This document shows positions 9,330-18,833 of a stretch of 64,000 nt of DNA, piece by piece. The position numbers were made by a program, and so were the translations under genes. Position 1 is the stretch's first letter. Every line of letters starts with the position of its first letter. The notes under the pieces were generated by a model. It was not told the DNA's origin, did no database searches, and worked only from the letters and a program-made list of their open reading frames with translations. The stretch comes from Shewanella halifaxensis HAW-EB4 (GTDB taxonomy: Bacteria > Pseudomonadota > Gammaproteobacteria > Enterobacterales > Shewanellaceae), in assembly GCF_000019185.1 (NCBI RefSeq), contig NC_010334.1, positions 3,534,001 to 3,598,000 on the forward strand. Reading direction: 5' to 3'.

Positions 9330-9815
9330 ATGGAAAATACTACAATGATAGAGCGTATAAGTAAGGCTTACGATGGCGAAATTTATGGCATCTCCTTTTT
9401 CAGCTATTTCGACAAAAATTATCAGTTAACAGCATCCTCAAAAACACTTTGGGAGACCTTAATTCAAGTTGAGACGCTAACAGCGGATCTTATTGAGCCG
9501 ACATTAAACAGCCACCAAGTCCAGTACGATAGCAATAACGCTTTGATGATCAACAAGGGAAGCAAAGATGCCCAAAAATGGTGCCATCTACCATGGGCAG
9601 AGCTAGTCGAAACCCTAGTCAATTGGGTTGAACCTTACGAAAAAAAATACCGCTGTTGGGCTGATGAAGCCAGAATAGAAACCGACACTTTCCGATTAAT
9701 CGCCGATCATGAGACAGCCATATACGAATGCTTCAAAGCTGAGAAAGTCGGAATTTCAGGGGAAACGATTCTTTTAGAATTTATAAGAAAGTATGAGCCA
9801 AAAAGAAGTTCTTGA
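9330..9815 (+). CDS. Hypothetical protein, 161 aa
   Basis: A cytoplasmic-looking protein with no signal peptide or TM segment and no motif I recognise. It is rich in Trp, Tyr, Glu and Lys (for example QKWCHLPWAELVETLVNWVEPYEKKYRCW). A shorter start at the second Met (residue 6) is possible; neither has a clear Shine-Dalgarno. It lies 17 bp after the histidine kinase gene, so it may be transcribed with the two-component system, but nothing in the sequence says that it works with it. Confidence 0.6.
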   Translation: MENTTMIERISKAYDGEIYGISFFSYFDKNYQLTASSKTLWETLIQVETLTADLIEPTLNSHQVQYDSNNALMINKGSKDAQKWCHLPWAELVETLVNWVEPYEKKYRCWADEARIETDTFRLIADHETAIYECFKAEKVGISGETILLEFIRKYEPKRSS

Positions 9816-9904
9816 ATCACGTTAGAGCAACGCAGATCCTATCCATTAAAATTGAAATATCATTAGGATAACCGCAGGTTAAGCGCTAGCCTTTTCTAAC
9901 AAGC

Positions 9905-10906
9905 TTATACGTGTAAGTTTTCAAACCACTGCCTCAAAATGGGTCTTACCGCCGGATTTACAACCACTCCCATATGGGTCACATCGGGTAGCAGTGTTAC
10001 CTGAGCGCTTGTGTACTGTGAAAACACTGGCTCAAACTGTTCGGCAATAAATGCTTCATCCGCGGTACCGACGAGTACTAATAATGGCTGCGTTATCGCA
10101 CAGAGATCTTGCTTATAGTTGCGCGGAGCGAAGGCTGTATTGAGGCGATGGGTGTATGACAAGGTTTCCGTCCCATTGCGGAACTCTTGTGGCATATTGA
10201 AATCAATCGCGATTACATAATCAAACTGATGGATGCCGATGTTATTTAACATGGTCAGCCCAACGATTCTAAGTGTATGAGGCGCTGCCCAGCCGCCTGA
10301 ATTTGGCCGCATTATTGGGGCGTTATATTTAAGGTAGGGAGAAAGTAAAACATAAGCATCAACTCGCTTTCCGTATCGACTTCCCGCAAAGCGCACCGCC
10401 AGCCCGCCTCCCGATGAATGGCCCGCTACAATCAGCTTACAGTCAGGATGTTCCGTTTTAATCAGTTCAATGAAATCGGCTAAGTCATCTTCCAGTTGGT
10501 CTATATAATCGACATCGCCCCGCCTTTCAGGTGCTTGTCCATGCCCACGAAGATCCGGCGTATATACCTGAGCGAGCCCTTCGGAACTCAAAAAATCAGT
10601 CAGAGGAAACAGATACTGGCTATGCCAGCCTGAGCCATGCAAAAATACAACGACCTTATCTGATTTAGCGTCATAATGGCGATAGGGCAATCGCTTGCCA
10701 TCTCTAGTTTGATAGCTTTTTAGTTGTGGCAGCTTTGTATAATCGGTTGCCGACTTATCAGAAGCCAACTCATCGAAAGCTAAATTGTTTTGGGTCGAAC
10801 TTCGTTTGCTACGCTTACCAAACACAATACAGATGGAGGCAATGCTGAAATAAATCGCCGCGGAAATGAATATGAAATTTAAAACATCTAAGAAAACCTT
10901 ATCCAC
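9905..10906 (-). CDS. Membrane-anchored alpha/beta hydrolase (lysophospholipase-like)
   Basis: 333-residue serine hydrolase. An N-terminal hydrophobic helix (about 8-29) followed by KRSKR suggests an inner-membrane anchor. The hydrolase domain (about 60-330) shows the oxyanion strand VVVFLHGSGWHS, the RGHG turn, the nucleophile elbow GHSSGGG (Ser164), a late aspartate in VGTADEAF and the catalytic histidine in DVTHMGVV. The start is a GTG with GGAGG upstream. It lies downstream of the alkylsulfatase gene on the same strand, about 200 bp away. Substrate unknown; an ester or monoacylglycerol is typical. Confidence 0.82.
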   Translation of the reverse strand: MDKVFLDVLNFIFISAAIYFSIASICIVFGKRSKRSSTQNNLAFDELASDKSATDYTKLPQLKSYQTRDGKRLPYRHYDAKSDKVVVFLHGSGWHSQYLFPLTDFLSSEGLAQVYTPDLRGHGQAPERRGDVDYIDQLEDDLADFIELIKTEHPDCKLIVAGHSSGGGLAVRFAGSRYGKRVDAYVLLSPYLKYNAPIMRPNSGGWAAPHTLRIVGLTMLNNIGIHQFDYVIAIDFNMPQEFRNGTETLSYTHRLNTAFAPRNYKQDLCAITQPLLVLVGTADEAFIAEQFEPVFSQYTSAQVTLLPDVTHMGVVVNPAVRPILRQWFENLHV

Positions 10907-11108
10907 CCACCCTCCAGTTTTATTTTTTGATACAATACGTTAAGTAGTTACATGAGCAAAAGCACTTAAACTTATTCGAATTTATCAGTTTAATCACTAA
11001 CGCCTCAAACACTGGCACGGCTTTACTACAGCAATATTTGAGGCTTGCTAGAGGATTAAAAAAACGACACTCTTGTTTTAAGGTACCGTTTAACCCATAA
11101 GTTTCCAA

Positions 11109-13127
11109 TTACTGATATAAATTTGAATCTACCGTTTTGTCGCTAAATGGCACGATCTCAAACTTCTCATCAAACTTAACTAAAGTGCTAACCAACTTAC
11201 TCAACACCGTATCATCGCCTTCAAGGGTCGCTTCCTTCGATGCAATCAGATCTGACAGGCGCGCTTGACCCAATAATATTTTTGTAAAGCCATCGTCATT
11301 CAAGGTGATAGTTGCATCGACAGCCTTTTTAGCTTGCTCAACTTTAATATTGCTTAAGTTGCCATTAGACATTTCAACGAAATAGACTTCACCATCAACG
11401 ATAATATTCATCGTAAATGGCGTATGCTGGGCTTTTAACGCATCGACTTGAACGGCGATATAATCGAGCAACATTCCAGGATCCATTTCAGAAAGAATAT
11501 CCGCAGAAGCCGTTTTTGGCGCTCCGGGACTGACCTTGCCCAGACGTAACTCTTGTGCACCGGTGAGATAAATGTTACGCCATCCCGCGCCCTCCGCTTG
11601 ATAGCCCATTTGCTCGTAGGCATCTGCCAACAACGCTCTTGCCTCAAGGTTATCAGGCTCAACTTGTACCACTTTATTTAGAACGGTTGCGACAAAGCGA
11701 TAATCACCATCGGCAAAATCTTCTTTCGCTTTGTTTAAAATGGCCTTCGCGCCGCCCATATACTCTACAAACTTGGCTGACTCGGCTTTAATCGGTAGCG
11801 GGTTTAAGTTGGCCGGATTCATATCAAAATAGCCTAAATACATATTGTAAACCGCGCGCGCATTATGCGAGTAGGTACCGTGGTAACCATTGGTATGCCA
11901 TGCTTTTTGAATACTCTCAGGCATCACTTCATATATCTTGTCACCCAGATCCTGTAAAACATAACCATTATTGGCGAGTCTCAAGGTTTGGTTGTGAGTA
12001 AAGCCATAAGCATCTCGCTGCATTTTTAAATAATTAACAATTTCCGGTGTTGACCAGATAGGTGCCGAGTGCGATGCGAACAGTACCTCGACCTCATCTC
12101 CCCACATATTGATCATTTGATTTATTTTCTTAGACCATTTTAAGGCGTCACGTACTTTAGCACCGCGTAAAGTGTAAACATTATGCATGCCTTGATAGGT
12201 GACCTCACCGGTCCACAAGGCTTTCATTGAAGGTATGTAAGTCACCATTTCTGAGGGTGCTTCGGTTCCCGAGGCATCGAGGAAAACCATCTCTAGGCCA
12301 TCGATAGTTAACTCCTCCACATCGGCCTTTAGATTAAGTTCATAATCGGGCGTAACATAGGTAATTTGCCCCGTAGATAGACCTTTGGCTAAAGCCGCAT
12401 CAACGATGCCGTGCTCGTTACGACCCAGTGTGGCGCCATATTGATAGGCAGTACGACGTGACATGGCATTACCCGCTAATACATTCTCATCGACCGTTTC
12501 CTTAGTGATATTTTTAGAGCCATAAACCTTCACGTTAGGAAAAGCTTCTTGGATAGCGCGAGCACCACCAAAATGATCGGCATGGGAATGGGAGTAGAGC
12601 ATCGCGACAACCGGAAGTTCGCCGCCTTGTGGAACATTCTCTTGAAAGAACTTCAGAGACTGCGCCGCCGCCTCTTTGGTGGTCAACACGTCATAAACTA
12701 TCCAACCTGTTTTCCCTCTGATAAAGGAAAGTGACGCAAGATCTGCCCCACGGATCTGATATATTTTCCCGGGTAAAACTTCATAAAGACCTTCGGCCTT
12801 CTGATTCAATACCGCTTGTCTCCAAAGCGATGGATTGACTGTTGCTGGCGCAGCATCTGCTGAGTTTTCATCGATAAATTTAAAGCTATTATGAATTATG
12901 TCACCGGTTTTTTGGTCAAACTCAGCAACGAGCCCCTTGTCATTGTTTTCAAAGGCCCGAACATCGGTGAAGTTTAAGGTTTCTGCATAGGCTCGGTTTG
13001 CCTTCTGAGTTTGCTGAGTAGCTGGTTTCCCTCCCACATCTTTAATTGAAAGGTCATGCTCCTCTGCAGACACTGTAACGCTTGAAAATAGTAGGCTATA
13101 TACGATGAATCTGTATCTCTGTTTCAT
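11109..13127 (-). CDS. Secreted SdsA-type alkylsulfatase (metallo-beta-lactamase fold)
   Basis: Hydrolyses primary alkyl sulfates such as SDS in the periplasm or outside. The zinc motif HSHADH lies at about 180-185 of the 672-residue protein. Two further parts typical of SdsA1 follow: a helical dimerisation domain (YNMYLGYFDMNPANLNPLP, with TPR-like VVQVEPDNLEARALLADAYEQMGY) and a C-terminal SCP2-like domain with TITLNDDGFTKILLG. A longer frame exists (to 13172), but the ATG at 13127 is followed at once by a signal peptide (KQRYRFIVYSLLFSSVTVSA) and has AGGA upstream, so it is preferred. Released fatty alcohol or lipid could link it with the hydrolase downstream; that is inference. Confidence 0.88.
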   Translation of the reverse strand: MKQRYRFIVYSLLFSSVTVSAEEHDLSIKDVGGKPATQQTQKANRAYAETLNFTDVRAFENNDKGLVAEFDQKTGDIIHNSFKFIDENSADAAPATVNPSLWRQAVLNQKAEGLYEVLPGKIYQIRGADLASLSFIRGKTGWIVYDVLTTKEAAAQSLKFFQENVPQGGELPVVAMLYSHSHADHFGGARAIQEAFPNVKVYGSKNITKETVDENVLAGNAMSRRTAYQYGATLGRNEHGIVDAALAKGLSTGQITYVTPDYELNLKADVEELTIDGLEMVFLDASGTEAPSEMVTYIPSMKALWTGEVTYQGMHNVYTLRGAKVRDALKWSKKINQMINMWGDEVEVLFASHSAPIWSTPEIVNYLKMQRDAYGFTHNQTLRLANNGYVLQDLGDKIYEVMPESIQKAWHTNGYHGTYSHNARAVYNMYLGYFDMNPANLNPLPIKAESAKFVEYMGGAKAILNKAKEDFADGDYRFVATVLNKVVQVEPDNLEARALLADAYEQMGYQAEGAGWRNIYLTGAQELRLGKVSPGAPKTASADILSEMDPGMLLDYIAVQVDALKAQHTPFTMNIIVDGEVYFVEMSNGNLSNIKVEQAKKAVDATITLNDDGFTKILLGQARLSDLIASKEATLEGDDTVLSKLVSTLVKFDEKFEIVPFSDKTVDSNLYQ

Positions 13128-13326
13128 AAGTGCATCCTGCAACGCCATAAATGTAAACAAATTGTAGCGCACCGTTCGATAAATCTAAAAATAAATTACC
13201 ATCAACCTTCTGCAGAATCGGAAGCTATTCCTATACTTATGCAATAGCTTCCTCACCAAAGCGAGGGGAATGACTCAATTTACTTTCATAGTTCGTATTG
13301 CCAAAATCTATCGAGAACCGAACAAG

Positions 13327-13818
13327 ATGAAAACCAAAGACGAAGGATTTACCCTAATTGAATTAGTTGTTGTCATTATCATTCTTGGCATTGTCAGTGT
13401 TATTGCTATCCCCAAATTTATCTCATTTGAAGATGAATCACGTGATGCGGTGATGCGACAGACTCTGGCTTCAGTTAAAAGTGCAATCAGTCTTGTTCGA
13501 GCCAAAGGTTTTGCTTCAGCTAAAGACTGCAACTCAAGTAATAGTCGATTAGCGTCTTTTAAATCTGTAGAGATCAATAATGTGCAAATCTGTGTCGATC
13601 CAATACAGGGGTTCCCCTATATCGATCTATTTCGCCGCGGCACAGAGTCTGACCAGATCAATGCCATGTTGGACTTAGATAATAACTTTGATCAGGTTTG
13701 GTGGGCGGGAGGATTTTACTTATACCCTAAAGAGATCACTGACGAGCAATCGATGAATTGCTATATTTTTTACGATTTTGATACTAAGACAACTGAAATG
13801 GTAAACACTGATTGCTAG
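13327..13818 (+). CDS. Type IV pilin-like prepilin (MSHA-like)
   Basis: 163-residue prepilin with a short charged leader, prepilin peptidase site G7|F8 (GFTLIELVVVI) with Glu at mature position 5, and the usual hydrophobic alpha-1 helix. Several Cys in the globular part could form a pilin D-region disulfide (the last is the final residue). The reading frame continues upstream to 13270, but the ATG at 13327 gives the correct prepilin leader. No assembly genes are adjacent, so it is a stray minor pilin or pseudopilin. A decayed copy lies at 16316-16675 as part of a segmental duplication. Confidence 0.82.
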   Translation: MKTKDEGFTLIELVVVIIILGIVSVIAIPKFISFEDESRDAVMRQTLASVKSAISLVRAKGFASAKDCNSSNSRLASFKSVEINNVQICVDPIQGFPYIDLFRRGTESDQINAMLDLDNNFDQVWWAGGFYLYPKEITDEQSMNCYIFYDFDTKTTEMVNTDC

Positions 13819-14020
13819 GTATTCAAAAAAGAACATTGAACACACATCTTTGTGGGTGCCGCATAGACCCACCGATGCTGAAGTCGCAGCTCCATGACTA
13901 TTACCCATTAAACTCCATTATTCTTACCCACTAAATAAGTATCAACTCGCTTCAGAAGATATCTTTGAAGTGATATTCGCACAGATAACGATATATAAAT
14001 TCAGTATCATCATGAGATAA

Positions 14021-14050
14021 AAAATCCGAGAAGCCAACTTCTCGGATTTT
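14021..14050. terminator. Bidirectional terminator between pilin and nrfA-1
   Basis: A 13-bp perfect stem (14021-14033 with 14038-14050) around CCAA, A-rich on one side and T-rich on the other, sits between convergent pilin and nrfA genes. The equivalent place in the second unit (16850-16871) has a related but diverged hairpin. Confidence 0.88.
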
Positions 14051-14074
14051 TATTTAAGTAACAATCCTTAAAGT

Positions 14075-15460
14075 CTACTCACCGCCATTAGTCGCCTTAT
14101 ATTCAGCCTCCCACTTAGGTACCACTTTCTCGATAAAGATGGCTTTATCTGCACGCATTTTTTCCATATCCATGCCTAAAAGAGCCTGTGCTTTCGCTTC
14201 AGTAGAGATATCTGGAATGACTACAGCCGTTTTAACACCTTGAGCTGCCAATACTTTGGCGAGCTTAGCGCGGGCCTCTGCGGTTTTAGCTAATGATGTT
14301 TCTAAAATACGCAGTCCCTCTTCTGGCGCATGAGCTGCAATACCATGAGAAGCAATGGCAAAATCCCAGCGCCATTGAGCATGACGAATGTCCGTTAACG
14401 CCGCAGCCATTTGCTGCTCTGTCGCTCCCGCTTTCCAGGCTGCATCAGCTTCAAAGTGAGCCTTCACTAACTCAGCCTCCGCCTTAAGCTTAAGGGTATT
14501 AACCTTATCTTTATTAGCCTGCACTAGACCTTGCAACTGCTCTTTGGTTTGTTCGTGACAGGTGGCACAAGTAAACTCAAATTTATCAAATGGATTACCA
14601 ACATTATGATCGGTATATTCTTTTCCTTCAGCATTGGTTACCCGTGGCATATGGCAATCGGTGCATGATATTCCCATCTCACCATGCATCCCCAATGCTG
14701 TAGTTTCATAACCTGGATGCTGAGCTTTTAACATCGGCGCTTTTGATAGTTGGTGAGTCCAGTCTTTGAACTTCAGCTTGTCATAGTAAGCTTCCATCTC
14801 TTCGACTGAGGTGCCATCATCCCAAGGGAATTTAACCCAATTTGGATGCTCAGCTGTTTTTTCAAAGTAATACTCCACGTGACACTGTCCGCACACCATA
14901 TTTTGTTTTTCGCTCTTTTCTGCCTTATCGAACGGTGTACCTATTGCCGCAAAGGCGCGCTCGGCAAATGGACGTGCAACTCTTAACTTCGATGTTCCTG
15001 GCTTATGACAATCAGCACAACCAATCACATTGACAATTTCAGGGCCTCCTTTAGCCCACTTTCCTTTGAAGTACTCAGCTTCCCCCTGTTCCTCAATCAC
15101 TCGCGGTACATCTGGGCTTTTACAACTCCAACAAGCCATTGGCATTGGACCATCATCCGCTTTCATCGGCGCACCAGTTCGTAGCGTGGTTCTCACATCG
15201 GTAATAGCATACTGATGCCCTCTAGGGGCGTTGTAATCTTTGGAAAACCCGTAACCCGCCCACAGAATAACCAAGTTAGGATCGGCGGCTAATGCATTGG
15301 TAACCTCTTTACTCTCAGCTGTTTTTTCCCAGCTTTGATATTGCTTAGGAAAGCGCTTCTCGTACTGGGCATTATCTGCTGGATTCGTTTTTGCCACCGC
15401 AGCACTACTTAAAATGCCGATGCAGACTCCTGCTATCAAGGAAACTTTGTATGATTTCAT
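14075..15460 (-). CDS. nrfA: Ammonia-forming cytochrome c552 nitrite reductase, copy 1
   Basis: Periplasmic pentaheme enzyme reducing nitrite to ammonium with six electrons. A Sec signal peptide (cleaved after about residue 23, AVA) is followed by the catalytic heme site CWSCK (110-114), whose axial ligand is lysine, and four CXXCH sites at 148, 190, 266 and 298. The catalytic region includes Tyr/His/Lys around MLKAQHPGYE. The length of 461 is normal. No nrfBCD or nrfH is adjacent; in Shewanella electrons usually come from CymA. A second copy with roughly 85-90% identity (by eye) lies 1.4 kb downstream. Confidence 0.95.
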   Translation of the reverse strand: MKSYKVSLIAGVCIGILSSAAVAKTNPADNAQYEKRFPKQYQSWEKTAESKEVTNALAADPNLVILWAGYGFSKDYNAPRGHQYAITDVRTTLRTGAPMKADDGPMPMACWSCKSPDVPRVIEEQGEAEYFKGKWAKGGPEIVNVIGCADCHKPGTSKLRVARPFAERAFAAIGTPFDKAEKSEKQNMVCGQCHVEYYFEKTAEHPNWVKFPWDDGTSVEEMEAYYDKLKFKDWTHQLSKAPMLKAQHPGYETTALGMHGEMGISCTDCHMPRVTNAEGKEYTDHNVGNPFDKFEFTCATCHEQTKEQLQGLVQANKDKVNTLKLKAEAELVKAHFEADAAWKAGATEQQMAAALTDIRHAQWRWDFAIASHGIAAHAPEEGLRILETSLAKTAEARAKLAKVLAAQGVKTAVVIPDISTEAKAQALLGMDMEKMRADKAIFIEKVVPKWEAEYKATNGGE

Positions 15461-15844
15461 AGGTTATCCATCCATTATGTGAGGGTATTTAGATATATAA
15501 AATGTAGTCGCTATAACCACGTTGTCAAAAGCTACCGCAATTAAATTTTCTTTTTATTTTCAAAGGAGATTTTGAAACAAATTCAATAATTGAGGCGGCT
15601 GAAACAGGGGGATTTACTACTGCTATTCACGGCTCAAATAAGCGTTATTTGTTCTTCAGGCAAAAGAGGCTCAAGCAAGACTTATTTTCCTTGAAATTTA
15701 ACCCGCACTCTCAATGTCTTTATCTAGTATTAATTACAGTAGCGTTAGTGACTGTTGGTTTAGTTAGAATTGGGTTAGTGGGCGTCAAGTTAGCTAGAAT
15801 TGGGGTCTATAGCGTGAATTAGAACCAATCAGCTTAAGGGGGCT
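15461..15844. promoter_or_regulatory. Intergenic region between divergent nrfA-1 and 146-aa membrane protein
   Basis: A 384-bp AT-rich gap that must carry the nrfA-1 promoter (minus) and the promoter of the plus-strand gene. Two near-identical short repeats (TTAGTTAGAATTGGG and TTAGCTAGAATTGGG) lie around 15760-15805. No clear FNR or NarP site was identified by eye. Only the first 60 bases or so next to nrfA resemble the upstream region of nrfA-2. Confidence 0.45.
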
Positions 15845-16285
15845 ATGTTGAAAATTGATATCTCTGGCAAACAAACTATTTCCGTGTTTCAGCTGACTGC
15901 GGTGTTTAGTATGTTGTTTGCGTTAGTAGGATTTAGCTATAACGTTTGGCGGATGGAGATCACCGAGTACAACAGCAATGTACGTTCGGCTAGTTTTGAG
16001 TTGTTACTGCAACTGTCTGAACTTGAATCTATCGTCTATGCCGCTCATTACGATAAAGATCTTATTCTAGGCAACCCACGTAAAGGCTGGGTAAAGGTCA
16101 ATTTGATTGCCGACTTAAGCATGATAACAGAGCCAGAACTCAGTATTGCAGCCGAGGAGCTAAAACAGAGTTGGCAATCAAATTGGGAGCTGTTGGCCAA
16201 TGATGAGGCTAGCGCTCAAGCGGTGGTGAGCAAAATAGATGATACCCGCGCCCGAGTGCGGCAACTGCTCAAACGCTTAGACTAA
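15845..16285 (+). CDS. Single-TM protein of unknown function, intact copy
   Basis: 146 residues: a short cytoplasmic N-terminus, one TM helix (about 15-35, VFQLTAVFSMLFALVGFSYNVW), then a soluble, probably periplasmic, mostly helical domain with the conserved-looking NPRKGWVKVNLI segment and a C-terminal KIDDTRARVRQLLKRLD helix. An AAGGGGG ribosome-binding site precedes the ATG. I do not recognise the family. A truncated second copy is found at 18834-19187, keeping the C-terminal half almost unchanged. It sits in a duplicated unit with a pilin-like gene and nrfA. Confidence 0.7.
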   Translation: MLKIDISGKQTISVFQLTAVFSMLFALVGFSYNVWRMEITEYNSNVRSASFELLLQLSELESIVYAAHYDKDLILGNPRKGWVKVNLIADLSMITEPELSIAAEELKQSWQSNWELLANDEASAQAVVSKIDDTRARVRQLLKRLD

Positions 16286-16315
16286 ATCCTCGATTAGAAT
16301 AGTGAGGCATAAATA

Positions 16316-16675
16316 ATGCGTAATCATGTTAACGGGTTTACCCTCATTGAATTAGTCGTTGTCATCATTCTAGGCATTATCAGTGTCATCGACCTCTCAA
16401 ATTTATCTCCTTTGAAGATGAATCTCGTGATGCTGTAATGTACCAATCTGCGTCGGCCCAAAACAAGGGTTTCCCGATATAAACCTATTTGCCGTGACAC
16501 CGAGTCTAAACAGATCAATGCTATGTTGGACTTAGATAATAACTTTGATCAAGTTTGGTGGGCGGGAGGATTTTACTTATACCCTAAAGGGATCACTGAC
16601 GACCAATCTATGAATTGCTATATTTTTTACGATTTTGAGACTAAGACAACTGAAATGGTAAACACTGATTGCTAA
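16316..16675 (+). pseudogene. Decayed second copy of the pilin-like gene
   Basis: The ATG opens MRNHVNGFTLIELVVVII, a good prepilin start, then a one-base deletion shifts the frame and a TAA follows at 16436-16438. Relative to the intact copy at 13327 about 150 bp of the middle are missing, yet the last 150 bp are nearly identical to the intact gene, including the final NTDC codons and stop. It cannot make a full pilin. Confidence 0.85.
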
Positions 16676-16847
16676 CTATTTAGAGAAGAAAGTTGAACTG
16701 CCACTTTGCTCTCTATAGATGCATAGACTCGCAATCTTTTCATTACTCATTGCAACGAAATAATGACCAACTAGCTTTAGATGATACTTTTTAGGTGCTG
16801 AGTGCACTGATAGCGGTATATAAATAAAGAATAATCATGACATAAAA

Positions 16848-16875
16848 AATCCGGGAAGCTAAATTCCCGGACTTT
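16848..16875 (-). terminator. Intrinsic terminator of nrfA-2
   Basis: An 8-bp perfect stem (16850-16857 with 16864-16871) is followed on the minus strand by a run of six Ts. It lies about 25 bp after the nrfA-2 stop and is the diverged partner of the hairpin after nrfA-1. Confidence 0.8.
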
Positions 16876-16897
16876 ATAGCGTAATAACAATTAAAAT

Positions 16898-18280
16898 CTA
16901 CTCACCATTAGTGACCTTATATTCCGCTTCCCACTTTGGCACGACTTTCTCGATAAAGGTGGCCTTATCGGTGCGCATCTTTTTCATATCCATGCCTAAG
17001 ACGGCCTGTGCTTTCGCTTCGGTCGAAATATCTGGAATAACCACAGCGGTATTAACACCTTGAGCTGCTAATATTTTTGCTAACTTATCACGAGCTTCTG
17101 TCGACTTAACTAATGAGGTTTCTAAAATACGAAGACCCTCTTCTGGCGCGTGAGCGGCTATGCCGTGCGAGGCGATGGCATAGTCCCAACGCCATTGAGC
17201 ATGACGGATATCCGTTAACGCTGCAGCCATCTGCTGCTCGGTTGCCCCCGCTTTCCAAGCGGCACCAGCCTCGAAATGAGCTTTCACCAAAGTGTCTTCA
17301 GCCTTTAGCTTAAGTGCATTAATCTTGTCTTTATTGGCTTGAACTAAGCTTTGTAACTGCTCTTTGGTCTGTTCGTGGCAAGTTGCGCAGGTATATTCAA
17401 ATTTATCAAACGGACTACCGATATTATGGTCAGTGTATTCTTTACCCTCTGCATTGGTTACCCGCGGCATATGACAATCGGTACATGATATTCCCATCTC
17501 ACCATGAATTCCCTGTGCAGTAGTCTCATAACCTGGATGCTGGGCTTTTAACATTGGCGCTTTTGATATTTGATGTGTCCAATCTGTAAAGTTAATCTTA
17601 TCGTAATAAGCTTCCATATCTTCGACTGTCGTACCATCATCCCAAGGGAATTTAACCCAATTAGGATGTTCTGCTGTTTTTTCAAAGTAATATTCCACAT
17701 GGCACTGCCCACATACCATGTTTTGTTTCTGGCTCTTCTCAGCCTCATCAAACGGCGTTCCAATTGCAGCAAAAGCACGCTCAGCAAATGGACGTGCGAT
17801 CCTTAATTTTGAGGTGCCAGGTTCATGGCAGTCTGCACATCCTATATTATTAACAATCTCTGGACCTCCCTTGGCCCATTTACCTTTGAAGTACCCAGTT
17901 TCCCCCTCTTCCTCAATCAATCGTGGCACATCAGGGCTCTTACAACTCCAACAGGCCATAGGCATAGGCCCTTCATCTGCCGTCATGGGGGCGCCAGTTC
18001 GTAATGTACTCCTCACATCAGTAATAGCATATTGGTGACCTCTTGGAGCTTTATAATCCTTGGCAAATCCATAACCAGCCCAGAGAATAACTAAATTAGG
18101 ATCCGCAGAGAGTAAATTTGTCGCCTCTTTACTCTCTGCGGTTTTTTCCCAACTTTGATACTGTTTTGGAAAACGCTTCTCATATTGAGCATTATCTGCT
18201 GGATTGGTGTTTGCCACCACGCCAGTGCTTACCATGCCTAAACAGACGCCAGCTATCAAGGGCACTTGGTATGCTTTCAT
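16898..18280 (-). CDS. nrfA: Ammonia-forming cytochrome c552 nitrite reductase, copy 2
   Basis: A complete second NrfA of 460 residues with signal peptide, CWSCK catalytic heme site and four CXXCH motifs in the same positions as copy 1. Differences from copy 1 are scattered conservative replacements, and no heme ligand is lost. An AAGGAT site precedes the ATG. Since the surrounding genes of the duplicated unit have decayed while this one has stayed intact, it is probably under selection. The DNA further than about 60 bp upstream is unrelated to that of copy 1, so the two are likely regulated differently. Confidence 0.94.
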   Translation of the reverse strand: MKAYQVPLIAGVCLGMVSTGVVANTNPADNAQYEKRFPKQYQSWEKTAESKEATNLLSADPNLVILWAGYGFAKDYKAPRGHQYAITDVRSTLRTGAPMTADEGPMPMACWSCKSPDVPRLIEEEGETGYFKGKWAKGGPEIVNNIGCADCHEPGTSKLRIARPFAERAFAAIGTPFDEAEKSQKQNMVCGQCHVEYYFEKTAEHPNWVKFPWDDGTTVEDMEAYYDKINFTDWTHQISKAPMLKAQHPGYETTAQGIHGEMGISCTDCHMPRVTNAEGKEYTDHNIGSPFDKFEYTCATCHEQTKEQLQSLVQANKDKINALKLKAEDTLVKAHFEAGAAWKAGATEQQMAAALTDIRHAQWRWDYAIASHGIAAHAPEEGLRILETSLVKSTEARDKLAKILAAQGVNTAVVIPDISTEAKAQAVLGMDMKKMRTDKATFIEKVVPKWEAEYKVTNGE

Positions 18281-18833
18281 AGTGTATTATCCTTAGTTTT
18301 TGGTTATATGCAGTAAAATGTGGTCGTGACATGTTGTAATCCCCCCATTTTTAATGGGGTTCATAAGTAGACTTGTTAATTTGTGCAAACCTTGCACAAG
18401 AGTTTTTATCTTCAATGCAATGTTGCCTTTCATCGTTATAAACCCTAAGCCATTTAGTTGCAAAGGCTTATTGTCATTATGGGAAATAAAATCTGGCCAA
18501 TAACAAAAATAGCAGCATATAACCCCACGATGCCGCAACCTACAGACATTTAATCCAGCGCTAACTAATTAAGTGAAATAAAATACTAACACCACGCAAT
18601 GCAAAAATAGCTAAAAAGGTACAATGACGAAACCATTTTTGTCCCACACAGGTTCACTCAATATTGGTACATAATCATAAGCACGCGAATAAATATCAGA
18701 TACCTCCTGAACGGGTGAGTTTATGAGGTTATTGCTTGAGAGCGACTGCAGTCATGAGCTGATATAGAGCGCATTGACACGTGCTGGAGCACCTGTGAGT
18801 CACGAGTGAATTTGTTGAATTCGAAAGTAGATA
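18281..18833. promoter_or_regulatory. Upstream region of nrfA-2 with inverted repeats
   Basis: A long non-coding stretch with two clear inverted repeats: CCCCATT-N3-AATGGGG at 18343-18359 and TTGTGCAA-N3-TTGCACAA at 18381-18399. The second is a perfect 8-bp dyad and could be an operator or hairpin. An 81-codon frame on the minus strand (18293-18538) looks non-coding. Nothing else is recognisable up to the remnant at 18834. Confidence 0.45.

Noticed and set aside
10920..11108. 62-codon Cys-rich minus-strand frame directly after the alkylsulfatase gene
   Set aside because: No ribosome-binding site, odd composition and a position just behind a stop codon. It may be part of a dispersed intergenic repeat, but I could not verify that, so it is not called as a gene.
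13308..13577. 89-codon minus-strand frame across the pilin gene
   Set aside because: It lies antisense to a clear prepilin with a peptidase site, so it is a shadow frame.
18293..18538. 81-codon minus-strand frame upstream of nrfA-2
   Set aside because: It overlaps the nrfA-2 promoter region and two inverted repeats, has unusual composition and resembles no protein I know.
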